Source: Gnetum montanum (lineage: Eukaryota; Streptophyta; Gnetopsida; Gnetales; Gnetaceae). From it: a stretch of DNA of 64,000 nt. The stretch is taken from contig MNCI01014214.1 of NCBI GenBank assembly GCA_015680685.1, positions 1-64,000 of the forward strand, given 5' to 3'. Numbering within the stretch: the first letter of the stretch is position 1; each line of letters starts with the position of its first letter. Below the pieces are notes generated by a model. It was not told the DNA's origin. It ran no database searches and saw only the letters and a list, made by a program, of their open reading frames with translations. Shown here in pieces: positions 23,151 through 33,910 of this stretch. Made by a program: the position numbers and the translations under genes.

Positions 23151-23162
23151 TCATTGTTGCAG
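23151..23162 (+). promoter_or_regulatory. Splice acceptor before pol of element B
   Basis: TCATTGTTGCAG precedes GTTAAGCAAG at the start of the pol region. C has TGTTGTTTTGTAG at 44141-44153 and E has TTTTTGTAG (minus, 57502-57495) in the same relative place. Ogre elements are known to have an intron between protease and RT; this would be its 3' end. No matching donor near the protease end was identified with confidence. Confidence 0.6.
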
Positions 23163-26100
23163 GTTAAGCAAGAATGGACATGCTTCGTGATCTATCTTCA
23201 CTTCTGGCCTTGACAGGCCCACATAGCAAGCTTACAAGATAATTAAACCTAGGGTCAATAGACTAGGAATCCACCACCAAAGCACTATGGCATCTTTAGA
23301 AACATCCCCAGACTGGCCTGAACACCTAGTCTAAGCCTTAGATTTAGAGGCTGGGGATGCAACTGAGGACCCTCTCATTGAAATGCTTGTGACTACATCC
23401 AAGGGGAAATAAAGATGTTAAAACTTAGTTCCCTCCTAAATTCACAAACACATAAAGATGTATCTAAAATCCTGCAAGACAATGTTGAGGTATTCGTGTG
23501 GTCCTATAATGACATGTCGGGTTTAGATCCAAGGCATATACAACATAGCATTGTTTTAGACCCATGTATAAAAGTAGTCAAACAAAAGTCTTGCAAGGCT
23601 AAACCAGAGATTACAATGGTCATACGTGATGAAATCAATAAGCTATATCAAGCTAGTTTCATCTAGGTAGTTGATTACTCGGAATGGGTGTCAAACATTG
23701 TTGTAGTTTCTAAGAAAACGGGAGGAATATGAATCTGTATAGACTTCCAGGATCTGAACAAAGTAATGATCAAGGATGACTTCCCATTGTTGAGTATTGA
23801 TCAACTCATCGATACTACAGCTGGTCATGCTCTACTATCCTTCATAGACGATTTCTCCAGCTACAATCAAATTCATGTCAACCCAGAGCATCAGTTAATA
23901 GCCACTTTCATGACCTCATGGGGTACCTTCTATTACATTATGATGCCCTTTGGACTCAAAAATACTGGATCAACCTACCAAAGAGCCATGACATACATCT
24001 TTAGTGACTACATCCTAGAAACACTAAACGACTACGTGGATGAACTAGCATTCAAATCTAAAGAGGCTGCTGACCATCCCAACGATCTAGGTGTAGTCCT
24101 CAAACGGTGCCATATGCATGACTTACGCCTCAACCCAAAAAAGTGTGTCTTCAGGGTAAGAACCGGATGCATGCTAGGGTTTGTAGTATTGGACGTGTGA
24201 ATATGAGTGTACCCTGATAAAGTTAAGGTCATCATTAATCTAGCACCCCCTACAAACCTTAAAGAATTGTGTGGGTTGCAAGGTAGGGTACAGTTCATTA
24301 GAAGGTTTATAGCAAAGTTGATTGACAAGTTACACCCCATACAACACTTACTAAAGAAAGGGGTTAACTTTGAATGGACAACACAATGCTAGTAAGCCTT
24401 TGATGACCTAAAGAAATAGCTTTTACACCTCTCAAATGTTTACCCACCATAGAGGAATAAGCCTTTCTACATCTACCTTGCCACCTCAGAGACGTTTATC
24501 GCAGCACTGCTATGTCAGAGAAGAGATGACAACTCTAAGATTCTAGTTTATTACCTGAGTCATGCATTGATAGCATACGAGGTGAAGTATAATGAGGTGG
24601 AAAGAAATTGCCTTGCCCTGGTGTTTGCATTGAAAAGTGGAGGCATTACCTGTTCTGTAGCAAGGTAAACATAATATGCAAAAGCAATGTACTTCAGGCT
24701 ATCACAAACAATCTATATGAAAGTAGCAGGATAGCCTAGTGGAGTCATGACCATGAAATTCAATTTGCATTATGTGACCCAATCGTCGACGAAAGGTCAG
24801 GCCATAGCTACGTAACTCATGACTTCACCTGTCGATGATCAAGCAACCATAGAACCGAAATTCCCTGACGAGCACGTTAGCACCATTAACACTATCCCAT
24901 TACATCTTGAAGCTACTTTGCATTTCGACAGCGTGTCAACTATGTGATGTGGTAGTGCAGTTACCGTCATTACATTCCCCTCTGGGGATATTCAATCATT
25001 TTCTTATCATTTCACATTCCTTTGTATGAACAACATGGCAAAGTATGAAGGACTCCTCAGGGGCCTCTTAGCAACTCAAGCATTAAAAATTCAACACCAG
25101 GTGATTTGCAGTGATTCACAACTCGTTGTCAATCAAATCACTGAGGTCTTTGCCTACAAAGCTACCCGTTTGCAACCCTATTACGACCTAGCCAAAAATT
25201 TTCTTAAATAGTTTGCAACAACGGACATTCAACATGTGCCATGCAATGAGAACACCGTAGCAGATGCCTTGTCCACCCTAGCATTAAATGTGCCACCACA
25301 CCTATTCACAATTTTTCCCACTTTGATAATCGAGTGTACGAAGTCTATCGCTCAAGCAGTAGATGTCACCTCTGTAAGCACTATTAAAACCCAAGAGTGG
25401 TATGCCAACATTAAAGCATACTTGCAACATGGCAAACCCCCACATGGATTGACATCTACTTAAAGGGATGCAATCTGCAAGCGTGCTCAACAATACGTAC
25501 TTATGGAAGATAATGCTTTATGCAAACACTCCTTTGATGGGATATTCCTGGCATGTGTAAATGAGGGACAAGCCCAAAAGATCATTAATGACATCCATGA
25601 AGGACTATGCAGTGGACACATAGCCCCTAGGGCCATGGTAGCAAAAATTAGGTGCCTAGGGTATTACTGGCCTCACATGGAACAAGATTTCCTTGCCAAA
25701 GTTAAGACCTGTGACACATGCCAATGATATGAAAATCTTATACATGTTTCACCTATCGAGTTTCACCTGACATAGATCACATGGCCATTCCAATGATGGA
25801 GACTAGACATTATAGAACCTATCACACCTAAGTCTTCCATAGGGCATAGCTTCATCATCACTGCCACTGAGTACTTTACAAAGTGGGTTAAGGCTATTCT
25901 CCTTAGGAATACTACATCTCAATAGGTTTGCCACTTTATATTGAACAACATAGTGACAAGGTTTGGGCTTCCCATGACTATTGTGATAGACAACGGGCCA
26001 CAATTTAGTAGTGTGGAAACCAAAACCTTTCACAACAACCTCGACATTAGGCAATCTTTCTCCTCACCATATTACCTGTAGGAAAATGGATAGGCAGAAG

Positions 26101-26640
26101 CCATGAACAAAGCCATCATCAACTTGCTCAAGAAGATACTTAGCAATAGCAAGAAGCGATGGTACGAGCAAATCCTCTATGTGCTATGGGCTTACAGGAC
26201 AACATGTAGGACAGTAATAGGTAAAACTCCTTTTAGCCTTATTTATGGATCCAAAGCGGTGTTACCTCTTGAGATGAAGGTACCATCACTTTGAATGATC
26301 CTATCAAACATCGTAAACGAAGCCCAGAAAAATGAGTCGAGGATCATTAACCTCGACTCCATAGAGGAGGAGCATGCATAAACACTTGGCTACATCGAGC
26401 GATATCAAGACAGGTAACACCAGAAGTATCATGCAAACCCACATCTAACAGCTAGTAAAAAATGGATACCTCATTCTCAAGGCTATCCGTGAACATGTGA
26501 ACAAGTTCTCAGCAAATTGGGAAGGTCCATTCATGGTCACGAAAGCCTATGGGAATGGAGCCTTCAAGCTGGTAGACATGGATGGTAAAGAGTTCACGAA
26601 CCCTGTGAATCACTCACATCTCAAGTCGTACTACATCTGA
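23163..26640 (+). pseudogene. Element B pol: RT, RNase H, second RNase H, integrase
   Basis: Colinear pol domain set with stops and frameshifts. RT: 23415-24392, with FIDDFSSYNQI, PFGLKNTGSTYQRAM, and the catalytic box changed to YVDE. A first RNase H remnant follows (about 24400-24850). A second RNase H-like region (25026-25300; AKYEGLLRGL, SDSQLVVNQ, TVADALSTLA) is of the type found in the plant Tat lineage. Integrase: 25503-26290, with a zinc-binding-like N-terminus ending KVKTCDTCQ, then IDNGPQFSS and AEAMNKAI. A short C-terminal domain ends in KSYYI and TGA at 26638-26640. The segment before RT (23163-23414) has no recognised domain but is shared with C. The lost YVDD aspartate and the stops mean it is inactive. 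Confidence 0.9.
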
Positions 26641-26648
26641 TGCATGAG

Positions 26649-26660
26649 CAAGGTAAGTAG
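26649..26660 (+). promoter_or_regulatory. Splice donor after pol of element B
   Basis: CAAGGTAAGTAG follows the pol stop by about 10 bases. C has ACAAGGTAAGTG at 51277-51288 and E has CAAGGTAAGC on the minus strand near 57437. The possible partner acceptor in B is TGTGTTTGCAG ending at 27663. Confidence 0.6.
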
Positions 26661-27060
26661 AACGTCCACTATGACATAAAACTTGAAAATCTCGTCCGCT
26701 ACGATGTAAAACTAGCAAAGGTAGTCCGCTACGACGTAAAACTGGCAAAGGTAGTCCACTATGATAATAAATTGGCACAGATAGTCTGCTATGACTATAA
26801 ACTGGCAAACCTGCCATGACGTAAAAATGGCAAAGCTCATCTACTATGACATAAAACTAGCACAGACAATCTGCTATGACCTTAAACTGGCCCATCCACC
26901 ATCCGCTACAATGATAAACTAGTACAATGGTATGCTGGGATCTTAAACTAGCATAACGGTCTACTGGGACCTTAAACTAGCACAGCGGTCTACTGGGATC
27001 TTAAACTTAAACTAGAACACCATGGTCTACCAAGACATTAAATTGGGTTCGTGGCATAAC
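26661..27060. repeat. Tandem array 3 of element B
   Basis: About twelve units of the type GTCCGCTACGACGTAAAACT, spaced about 33 bp, later drifting to GTCTACTGGGACCTTAAACT. The array lies within the presumed 3' intron between the donor at 26653 and the acceptor at 27663. Confidence 0.9.
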
Positions 27061-27671
27061 GTTCTCAGTGTGCATCCATGCCCATTCAAACAAATGAGCA
27101 TGCATAGTGCCAAAATGAGGTGAGACGTTGTAGTTTTAGAATGCAGTTCACAATGCCAAGAAAACACCCTTTGGAATATGTGCAATGCCATTGCCCCTAG
27201 CATTTTGCTGAACCTCTAGAGACATCATCTAACATCTTGCTGACCTTCTGGAGCTACTGCTACCATGGCCTGTTGCCCTGGTAGTAGCTTCCATGGTCGA
27301 CGCCTACTGCTGGAGTCTCAGCACTATTGTGGCCTAGCCACAAAGTTTCTACGCTCCAACCCCCACCATCACCCAAGCCCAAAAGATGTTCAGCTATTAT
27401 TCCTCTCCACTTATAGTTGAATTGCATAATGTTTGCCTTGGGTGGGGACTCCTGAGCACTCGCATCACTGCAATTCCTAGTCTCCTCAGTGCCAACCCCT
27501 ACATGCTAATGTTGCCAAAACCTCTACTAGCCTTTCTAGTTTGGACATTACATGCCCCAGCAATAACATTCATTGCTCCAACAACATCCAAAGCTAGCAA
27601 GATGTTTGCCTTCATTTTGCTTGATGGTTGTTTCTTCTGGTTTGCTCTCTATTGTGTTTGCAGGGTACATA
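27061..27671 (+). other. Element B 3' non-coding region
   Basis: The rest of the presumed 3' intron, then a pyrimidine-rich stretch and the acceptor TGTGTTTGCAG at 27653-27663. No conserved protein is seen; the 103-codon open frame at 27386-27697 crosses the acceptor and has no counterpart in C or E. Confidence 0.5.
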
Positions 27672-27809
27672 CCAGAGGGGCCAGTGAAACACCATAAAAT
27701 TTGGACAATTACTGAAGAGCGATGTTAGCGGCTTGTCTTTCATGGTGTTTCATATTCTTTATTGGCATCTCTTGGGCTCATCCTCTAGACGTCGAAAAAG
27801 AGGGGCCAG
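27672..27809 (+). repeat. Polypurine tract of element B and an extra upstream copy
   Basis: The functional-looking polypurine tract AAAAAGAGGGGCCAG ends at 27809, directly before the LTR start TGAAACACCAT at 27810. A second copy of the junction (CAGAGGGGCCAG then TGAAACACCATAAAATTTGG) lies at 27672-27703. Alignment with C and E upstream sequence supports the second position as the true tract. Confidence 0.8.
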
Positions 27810-29662
27810 TGAAACACCATAAAATTTGGAGACCCTCTTGCTTCACCAAGGTTTTGTAATTTAGGCGAGGGCCTTGACAAGTGCAGCATCATGATCATTG
27901 GGCAATAAAGTGTAGACACCAAGGATAAATTTTCCAGTTTGACAAGTTTTCTACTTCTGTGACTAGCAGGCTCATTAGACTCACCAACCTACCCAAATGG
28001 ATAGTTGACCCAGTTGACAGTCTACACAAAGACCATGCATGGAGTTGTCTGGAGTATTCGGGATGAGAAAAATAGTTCAACAAGTTTTCTAGTGGAGAAT
28101 TCTACTACGCTATGATGCGCAGCATAGCAAGCCTCCGAAAGATCAATCAAGTGTCTGAATACCGATTTTAGCAAGATGTACGCGCAAGGAAAAGTCAGGA
28201 TTTGGCCAACATAGGGTGCTACGCTATGCTACACTACATAGCATAGCAAGGGCGAAGCATGAAAAGACTCCTCTGCCAAGTCGTTTCATCAAAAGGATTG
28301 CATCTAATATCATTGTGGCTTCCAAAACTACTTTGTCTCAATTAGCGCTTGGACCACAAGTAAATTTTTCTCACAAAACATCGCAATTTTGATAGAAATG
28401 CAAATTACATTGGCTACTATGCCATGCTACGCTACATAGCGTAGCGTAGCGTAGCATAGCAAAGATACAAATCAAGAAAGTGCTCCAAAGGTTAACCCCA
28501 CATGCACCAAGGCTTTCAACAAAGGTTGTTGACTCCAACACAAGTTTTCTGTTTAAACTTGTGGCTACGCTGTGCTACACTACATAGCAGAGCACAACAT
28601 AGCAAGCAACTGCTCTACATCAATATGCAATGCTACATAGCGTAGCACAACATAGTAAGCGGCTACGCTACTTCAATGTGCTAGACAGCGTAAGTGAGGG
28701 AAAGTTGATAGACATATCAAGACATCTTCAGCTAGCACTATAGCTTGTTAGCAATAGCTAAGCTCACTATGATTAGTAAATTTATTCCACTTTTCCCTAC
28801 TCCTTAGTCAATCCCCCCAAAATTTTTCACTACACTTGACCCTGTTCATAAGGATAGGGAAGACGTAGTCCTGGGGGTAGAGATTTCATTTTCTCTTGCA
28901 TTGTTAGCACACTGGATTCTAGCATGCGTAGTTTCAATGACATGGTTACAACATAGCAGAGTTCACGACCAGTGTTGCACATCTACATAGTACAAGCATG
29001 TTAGCATCTCATGGGGTCTAGGATACGTGGCATCCAGGCCTCATTCCTTGCCTACTCCTAGCCCTATAAATACCTCAGTGAACAATGCTCAAAGGGTTGG
29101 CATTTTTGGCATTAACACTTTCGGGTTGGCTTTTTGCATTGGATTTTTTGGTGGTTGGCTTTTTTGCTCAAAGAATTGGCATTTTTAGATTGAGGAGAGC
29201 AGTTGGCTTATTGGAATTTTTCATTATTGGCTTTTAATTTCACATTCAAGAGCATAGTTGGAACATTTTGAGCATTCTGGTTGCTCTCAAACTCTCTGTG
29301 GGCCTCCGATGTGGTATAACTTGTTACACATCTTTCAAAACAAGGCAAAGAATTGAACCCTTGACCTTGAGGCAGTGCATTTTCTTACTTGATTTTATTC
29401 TATTATCTTGTTATCATTGTTTGACATTATTTCCTTCATTCCTGCATTTATTGATTATTAGTTTTAACTCGCATATCTCACAATCAAAACAACGTTCACA
29501 TAAGGTTAAGTTACACTGATTAAGTCCCTGTCTAATTGACCAAACCATTTAGGAAGCCTTGCTTCTGTTTTATCCAACACGGCCCTTGCACAAATCTAGG
29601 GTTAAACTATTCACCCAGAAACCTCTCGGTGTTTCCAGCCACCAACATTTTTGGTCACTACA
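27810..29662 (+). mobile_element. 3' LTR of element B
   Basis: 1853 bp, TGAAACACCAT to GGTCACTACA. Palindromic modules lie at 28205-28250, 28424-28460 and 28560-28660, and a TATA box (TATAAATA) at 29065-29072. The U5 block (TTAAGTCCCTGTCTAATTGA) is near 29519. From about 28080 it aligns with the 5' LTR of B; its first 270 bp match LTR D in reverse. Confidence 0.9.
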
Positions 29663-31414
29663 GTGTGATATGGAGGGCAACGTCGTCTTGCCCCCAAATC
29701 AATCTGTGCCCAGGATGCTATTCAAAACTCTTAAAAAGTTGGGCATAGAAAATTGTCATAAAGAATATGTTGTGGATGGATATGACCCTTGAGACTACTG
29801 TCCCAATGAAACACAATGCAAAGGAGATCTATGTCAAGAGAAAATCCATGAAGCTACAAAGAGGAAACACTACACCAATCCCTTATTCCTACTAAATCAA
29901 GATGACACTGAGGATCCTCTTACTAAAGGTTCTCAACATGAAGATTCTCCATCCCTTGATACTATTGATGAGGGTGTGAACCAAAACCTACGATCCACTA
30001 TTTATAAATTGGATTCAAGAAAAAGTGACAGCCAAGGTAGGGACTTGGGCAAGCACCACAATAGTAAGGGATCTAAGGATGATGATTGTAATAAGTGTAA
30101 CAATGGTGGTGGAAACTGTGATTACAGTGATAGTCCACCTTTCTCTTCATCCTCTTCATTAGATTTTGAACATTCCTCTTCATCTGATGATTCTCATGGG
30201 AGTTGCCATCAAAACAACCATGATGAATGTGACCAGTGAGACAATGATGATCGTGGAGGCCACCAAAATTGAAGGGATGGCCAAAACCATCATTGGTGTC
30301 ATCAATGTAGTGATGATGATGAACCTCTATTGGTGACTCAAAGTATTCTCAACATTGTGGAAGTAGTTAAAATCCCAACCAAGCATATGAAGGATAGTCA
30401 AATTAAGTGCCTAGACATGAATAATATCCTGAGATTTAAGGGGAGATACAACTATGATCCACAAATGCATCTACAATATTTTTATGATGCTTATGCCTTA
30501 TAGAATATAGAGAATAAATGGCAAAAAATCAAACTATTTCCTAGGACACTCATCAAGGAAGCTAAAAGCTAGTACTAATCCTTGGAGCTAGAATCTATCT
30601 ACAAATGGAGTACCATGCTAGAGCTATTCAATGACAAATACCAAATGTACTCCAAAGTGTCTAATCTGAGAAGGAAAATCCAAGGCTAGAAATAGGGAAT
30701 ACATAAACCCTTAGATGCCACCATGGGCTGATATTATTTACTCTTACACCGATGCCCTAGTCATGGTTATTCTTAGAGGGAACAACTTCATCACATCATA
30801 GATGGGCTCAAAGTAGAAACAAGAAGAACCCTTTGCGTGTATGCCCAAGGAAGATTGTCTGAACTAAGAACTCATCAAATCCAAATGCTAATCTAGTAGG
30901 TAGTAAAATAAGAAGATGAGCAATGAAAAAGGGAAAGTGCTAAAGAGTATAATAAGGACCCTTTCATCAGAAAACTAGAGGTCTGATTTTGTGGTGAATA
31001 GAAAGACCTTACCCATCCAAAAAAAATTTCTAATAGTTTTACCAAGGTTGACAAGTTATGGGACTCTTTGGATGAAAACTTTCAAACTACTTTGAAGATT
31101 GCTAAAGAATCCAAAGAGAAACATAGTGATCATAATCGTAGGAGGCAAAAAGAATCTAAACATGCCTATCAAAGAGGTAATGACAAAGCTACTATAGTAG
31201 AGGAATTTTTGGAGTCTAACTCTGATGATGAAATAAAATGTAACATCTACCAATATGAACATCCAAAGGGATGTTTCCCTATGGTGTCACACTTACAAGA
31301 GTTTGGAGTGTATGCATTGAATCCTCACCTAGCACATAGGCAAGCTCTAAGACGATTACCTTATCCTCAAGGAAATCCATGGTAGTTCCACTAATAGCAA
31401 CAAGCTTACTATGA
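29663..31414 (+). pseudogene. Degenerate gag of a different retrotransposon
   Basis: No LTR of its own is visible here; B lies on one side and F on the other. Readable fragments are RMLFKTLKKLGIENCHKEY (29700s), a Ser/Asp/His-rich stretch (29976-30239), a gag-core-like stretch (FKGRYNYDPQMHLQYFYDAY near 30435) and a C-terminal part (31068-31385) with EFLESNSDDEIKCNIYQYEH. The order N-terminal linker, gag core, basic region suggests a Ty3/gypsy gag of another lineage than A, B, C and E. Many stops; not functional. Confidence 0.6.
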
Positions 31415-31419
31415 AAGTA

Positions 31420-31732
31420 TGAAACACCACAAAATTTGCAGCTCCTAGGTCTCAACTAAAAATTTGGCTAAGTGTCAAAACTTGGCAAATTTTGTCTAAG
31501 TTTTGAGGCTATGCTCTCACTGTTGAGACTATGCTCCAGAGCGTAGTCAACATAGTTGACACTAACAGTAAAAATTTCCAAAATTTTTCTAAGTGTCAAT
31601 AGTAGCCTCAAATTTTTCTAAGTGTCTTAACTATGCTCTTCCCCTTATGCTACACTCTAGAGTGTAGCTAGCATAGTCATCCTTGGAATAACCAGTTTTG
31701 CAAATTTTTTCTAAGTGTCAGGCTAGAGGTTG
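31420..31732 (+). mobile_element. LTR F, left part, interrupted by element C
   Basis: Begins TGAAACACCAC and shows the U3 repeats typical of the C family (TTTTTCTAAGTGTC and GCTATGCTC/GAGCATAGC-type palindromes). It stops at 31732 where element C starts and resumes at 63556. Read across C, it aligns with the C LTR around 32025-32090. The 5 bp before C are TTGCT; after C they are ATGCT. Confidence 0.8.
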
Positions 31733-33462
31733 CTTGAAACACAACCAAATTTAGCAATAGCTCTTTAATGGAAAATTTGTCTAAGTGTCAACATAAGGTA
31801 GATTTTTTCTAAGTTTTTGGCCCATGATCCCACTACTGGGGCTATGCTCTAGAGCATAGCCAGCGTACCATTCAACATAGAATCAAATTTTGCAAAATCT
31901 TCTAAGTGTCAAAAAATAGCTACAAAAATGTTTCTAAGTGTCTTTCTATGCTCACATTCCTTTTGCTACACTCTCCAGTGTAGCAAGTGTAGCAGCACTT
32001 TGACAGCTAGTCTAAACTAGTGTCAAGCCAGAATTTGCCAAGCTAGCTCAGCATGAAAGAAGCATATGGTAGATCTAACTCCTAATGTTATCCCTCTTGT
32101 TATGCTCTCGAGCATAGCTGGTGTAGAAAGAACAAGGACTGTAGTTTTTACCATATTTTTCTAAGTGTCTATGCTAGCTCTATCCCATCCTACTACACTC
32201 GCTAGTGTAGCAGGCATAGCAACAATGGACTTTAGTAACTGCCTAACTATTATGCTATACTCTAGAGCATAGCTAGTGTAGCAATAACGAACTACCTTCA
32301 AAAGCTTCCAGAGCTTAGCATAGGCCTTAATTTTAGCTCTAGCACTCCTTTAGCAAGTAGGATTAGCAACTTGCACTCTTTTTATGCCCCCCTCTATGTC
32401 CCAAAATTGTACCTACACTCAGTCCCACTGAAGAGATGGAACAACGTAGTCCCAGAGCATATCCTCCAAATTACACTATTTTGCATTCTTTGCAGGTACA
32501 TTACAATCTTAGCACATGTAGTCTTAGTAGTGTAGCCATAGTCTGGTAGCCTCTTAGGGTGTATTAGAGCATAACACCAGTTGCTCTAGTGGGAGCATAG
32601 TAGAGGTTAGCGTAGCCCCATCTATCCTTTTGCCATGTGGCACATGATCCACACTTCATGCTAACCCTAATTCTATAAATACCTCCACATTCCACACTCT
32701 AGGAGTTTGTAATTCATTCTAGTGGTGGGCATTTGAAGCATTTGGCTAGCAAATCCAAATAGTAGTTAGCATCTCAAAGCACTACCTGGCACCCAAGGCA
32801 CCTTGAGCACCTCGTACATCGAAGTGTATCAACATCTTGGTAACACCTTTGCATCCCACTCAACACTGTAGCACATTGCAAGCCTATAGGACATCATGGC
32901 AACCAACATAGCAAGTACGGACCTTGCAACAGACGTCAAGTCTTCACCCCAGGACACCCCAAAAGCTTTGGCTATGCTACTATTACATCTATCTGTACAT
33001 CACGTACCTCTACAAATCTCATTTGTAATTGCTATGCTCCCCATCTAGGTTGGTATCATCCTTTCTTTCTCTCAAAATTTGTTGCATTTTAAGCATTTTA
33101 TTTTTTGCATTGTAAGTATTTTTTTAACATTCAGTACCACATTCGCACTTTTTTGTTATTTTACATGTCTTTTTCACACTTGCACCATCATTCTTGTGCT
33201 AAGAGACCCTACTACGCTTAAACCTAGTTGGCCTTGACACTGAAAAGAACATCATTAGCACTTGCATTTTTAGCTAACCATGCCATCCCCTGGTTGCACC
33301 CACCACCTTCATTGTAACTAGTAAAGTCCTTATTTGATTGATAAGATTTTTCAGCATGCTCCACCTCCATTTTTAGCAAGGCCCTCACACAAAGATGGGG
33401 TTAAGTTTGTGCATCCATTAGTCCCTTGATGATTCCAACCACTGACATTTTTTATCATACTA
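31733..33462 (+). mobile_element. 5' LTR of element C
   Basis: 1730 bp from TGAAACACAACC to TATCATACTA (family end CACTACA, mutated). It holds a perfect 20-bp palindrome at 31841-31860 and relatives near 31970, 32100, 32190 and 32260, repeated TTTCTAAGTGTC motifs and a TATA box (TATAAATA) at 32674-32681. It is followed by a primer-binding site. The 3' partner is 53260-54382 plus 62984-63555. Confidence 0.88.
31841..31860. repeat. Perfect 20-bp palindrome in the C LTR
   Basis: GCTATGCTCTAGAGCATAGC is its own reverse complement. A 22-bp version, GACTATGCTCT/AGAGCATAGTC, is at 63704-63725 in LTR F. Degenerate versions recur in the C 3' LTR (for example near 53365 and 53780). Confidence 0.9.
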
Positions 33463-33910
33463 GTTTTTGGTCTAGAAGAAGGGCCTTGCCATTTCCTTCT
33501 GCGTTTCGTGGTAGTCCCACGTGCTCTTTGCATCTTTGCTACTAGCTTTGAACTAGCATAGATGTGACACCCCTATGATTGTCTATGATTCGGTTGGTGT
33601 AGATTGGTCCTAGTTATTAGTTCCCTTGGAAACTTGTAGGATAGAAGCCAAAGTGTATCTATTGCAGTTGGACCCTAAACTCTATGTGCTAGGAAGAGCA
33701 TAGCTTGTCATCGACATAGGAGCATAACAAGATATAGTGTAGCAAGAGTAGCATCAAAGTCAGATGCTTTTTCTAGTGGCACTCTCATACATAGCTATCA
33801 TTTTAGCATTTCTATACTTACAACATTTCTATACTTGTTTTTAGCACTCGTTATACTTGATCGCTTCTTTTATAGCATTGCACCTTTTGCACTTTTTTTC
33901 ACAGTAGTAT
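33463..33910 (+). promoter_or_regulatory. Element C leader with primer-binding site
   Basis: At 33468-33485 TGGTCTAGAAGAAGGGCC is a variant of the family primer-binding site. The leader runs to the gag ATG at 33911 and has no coding content that I can support. Confidence 0.7.
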
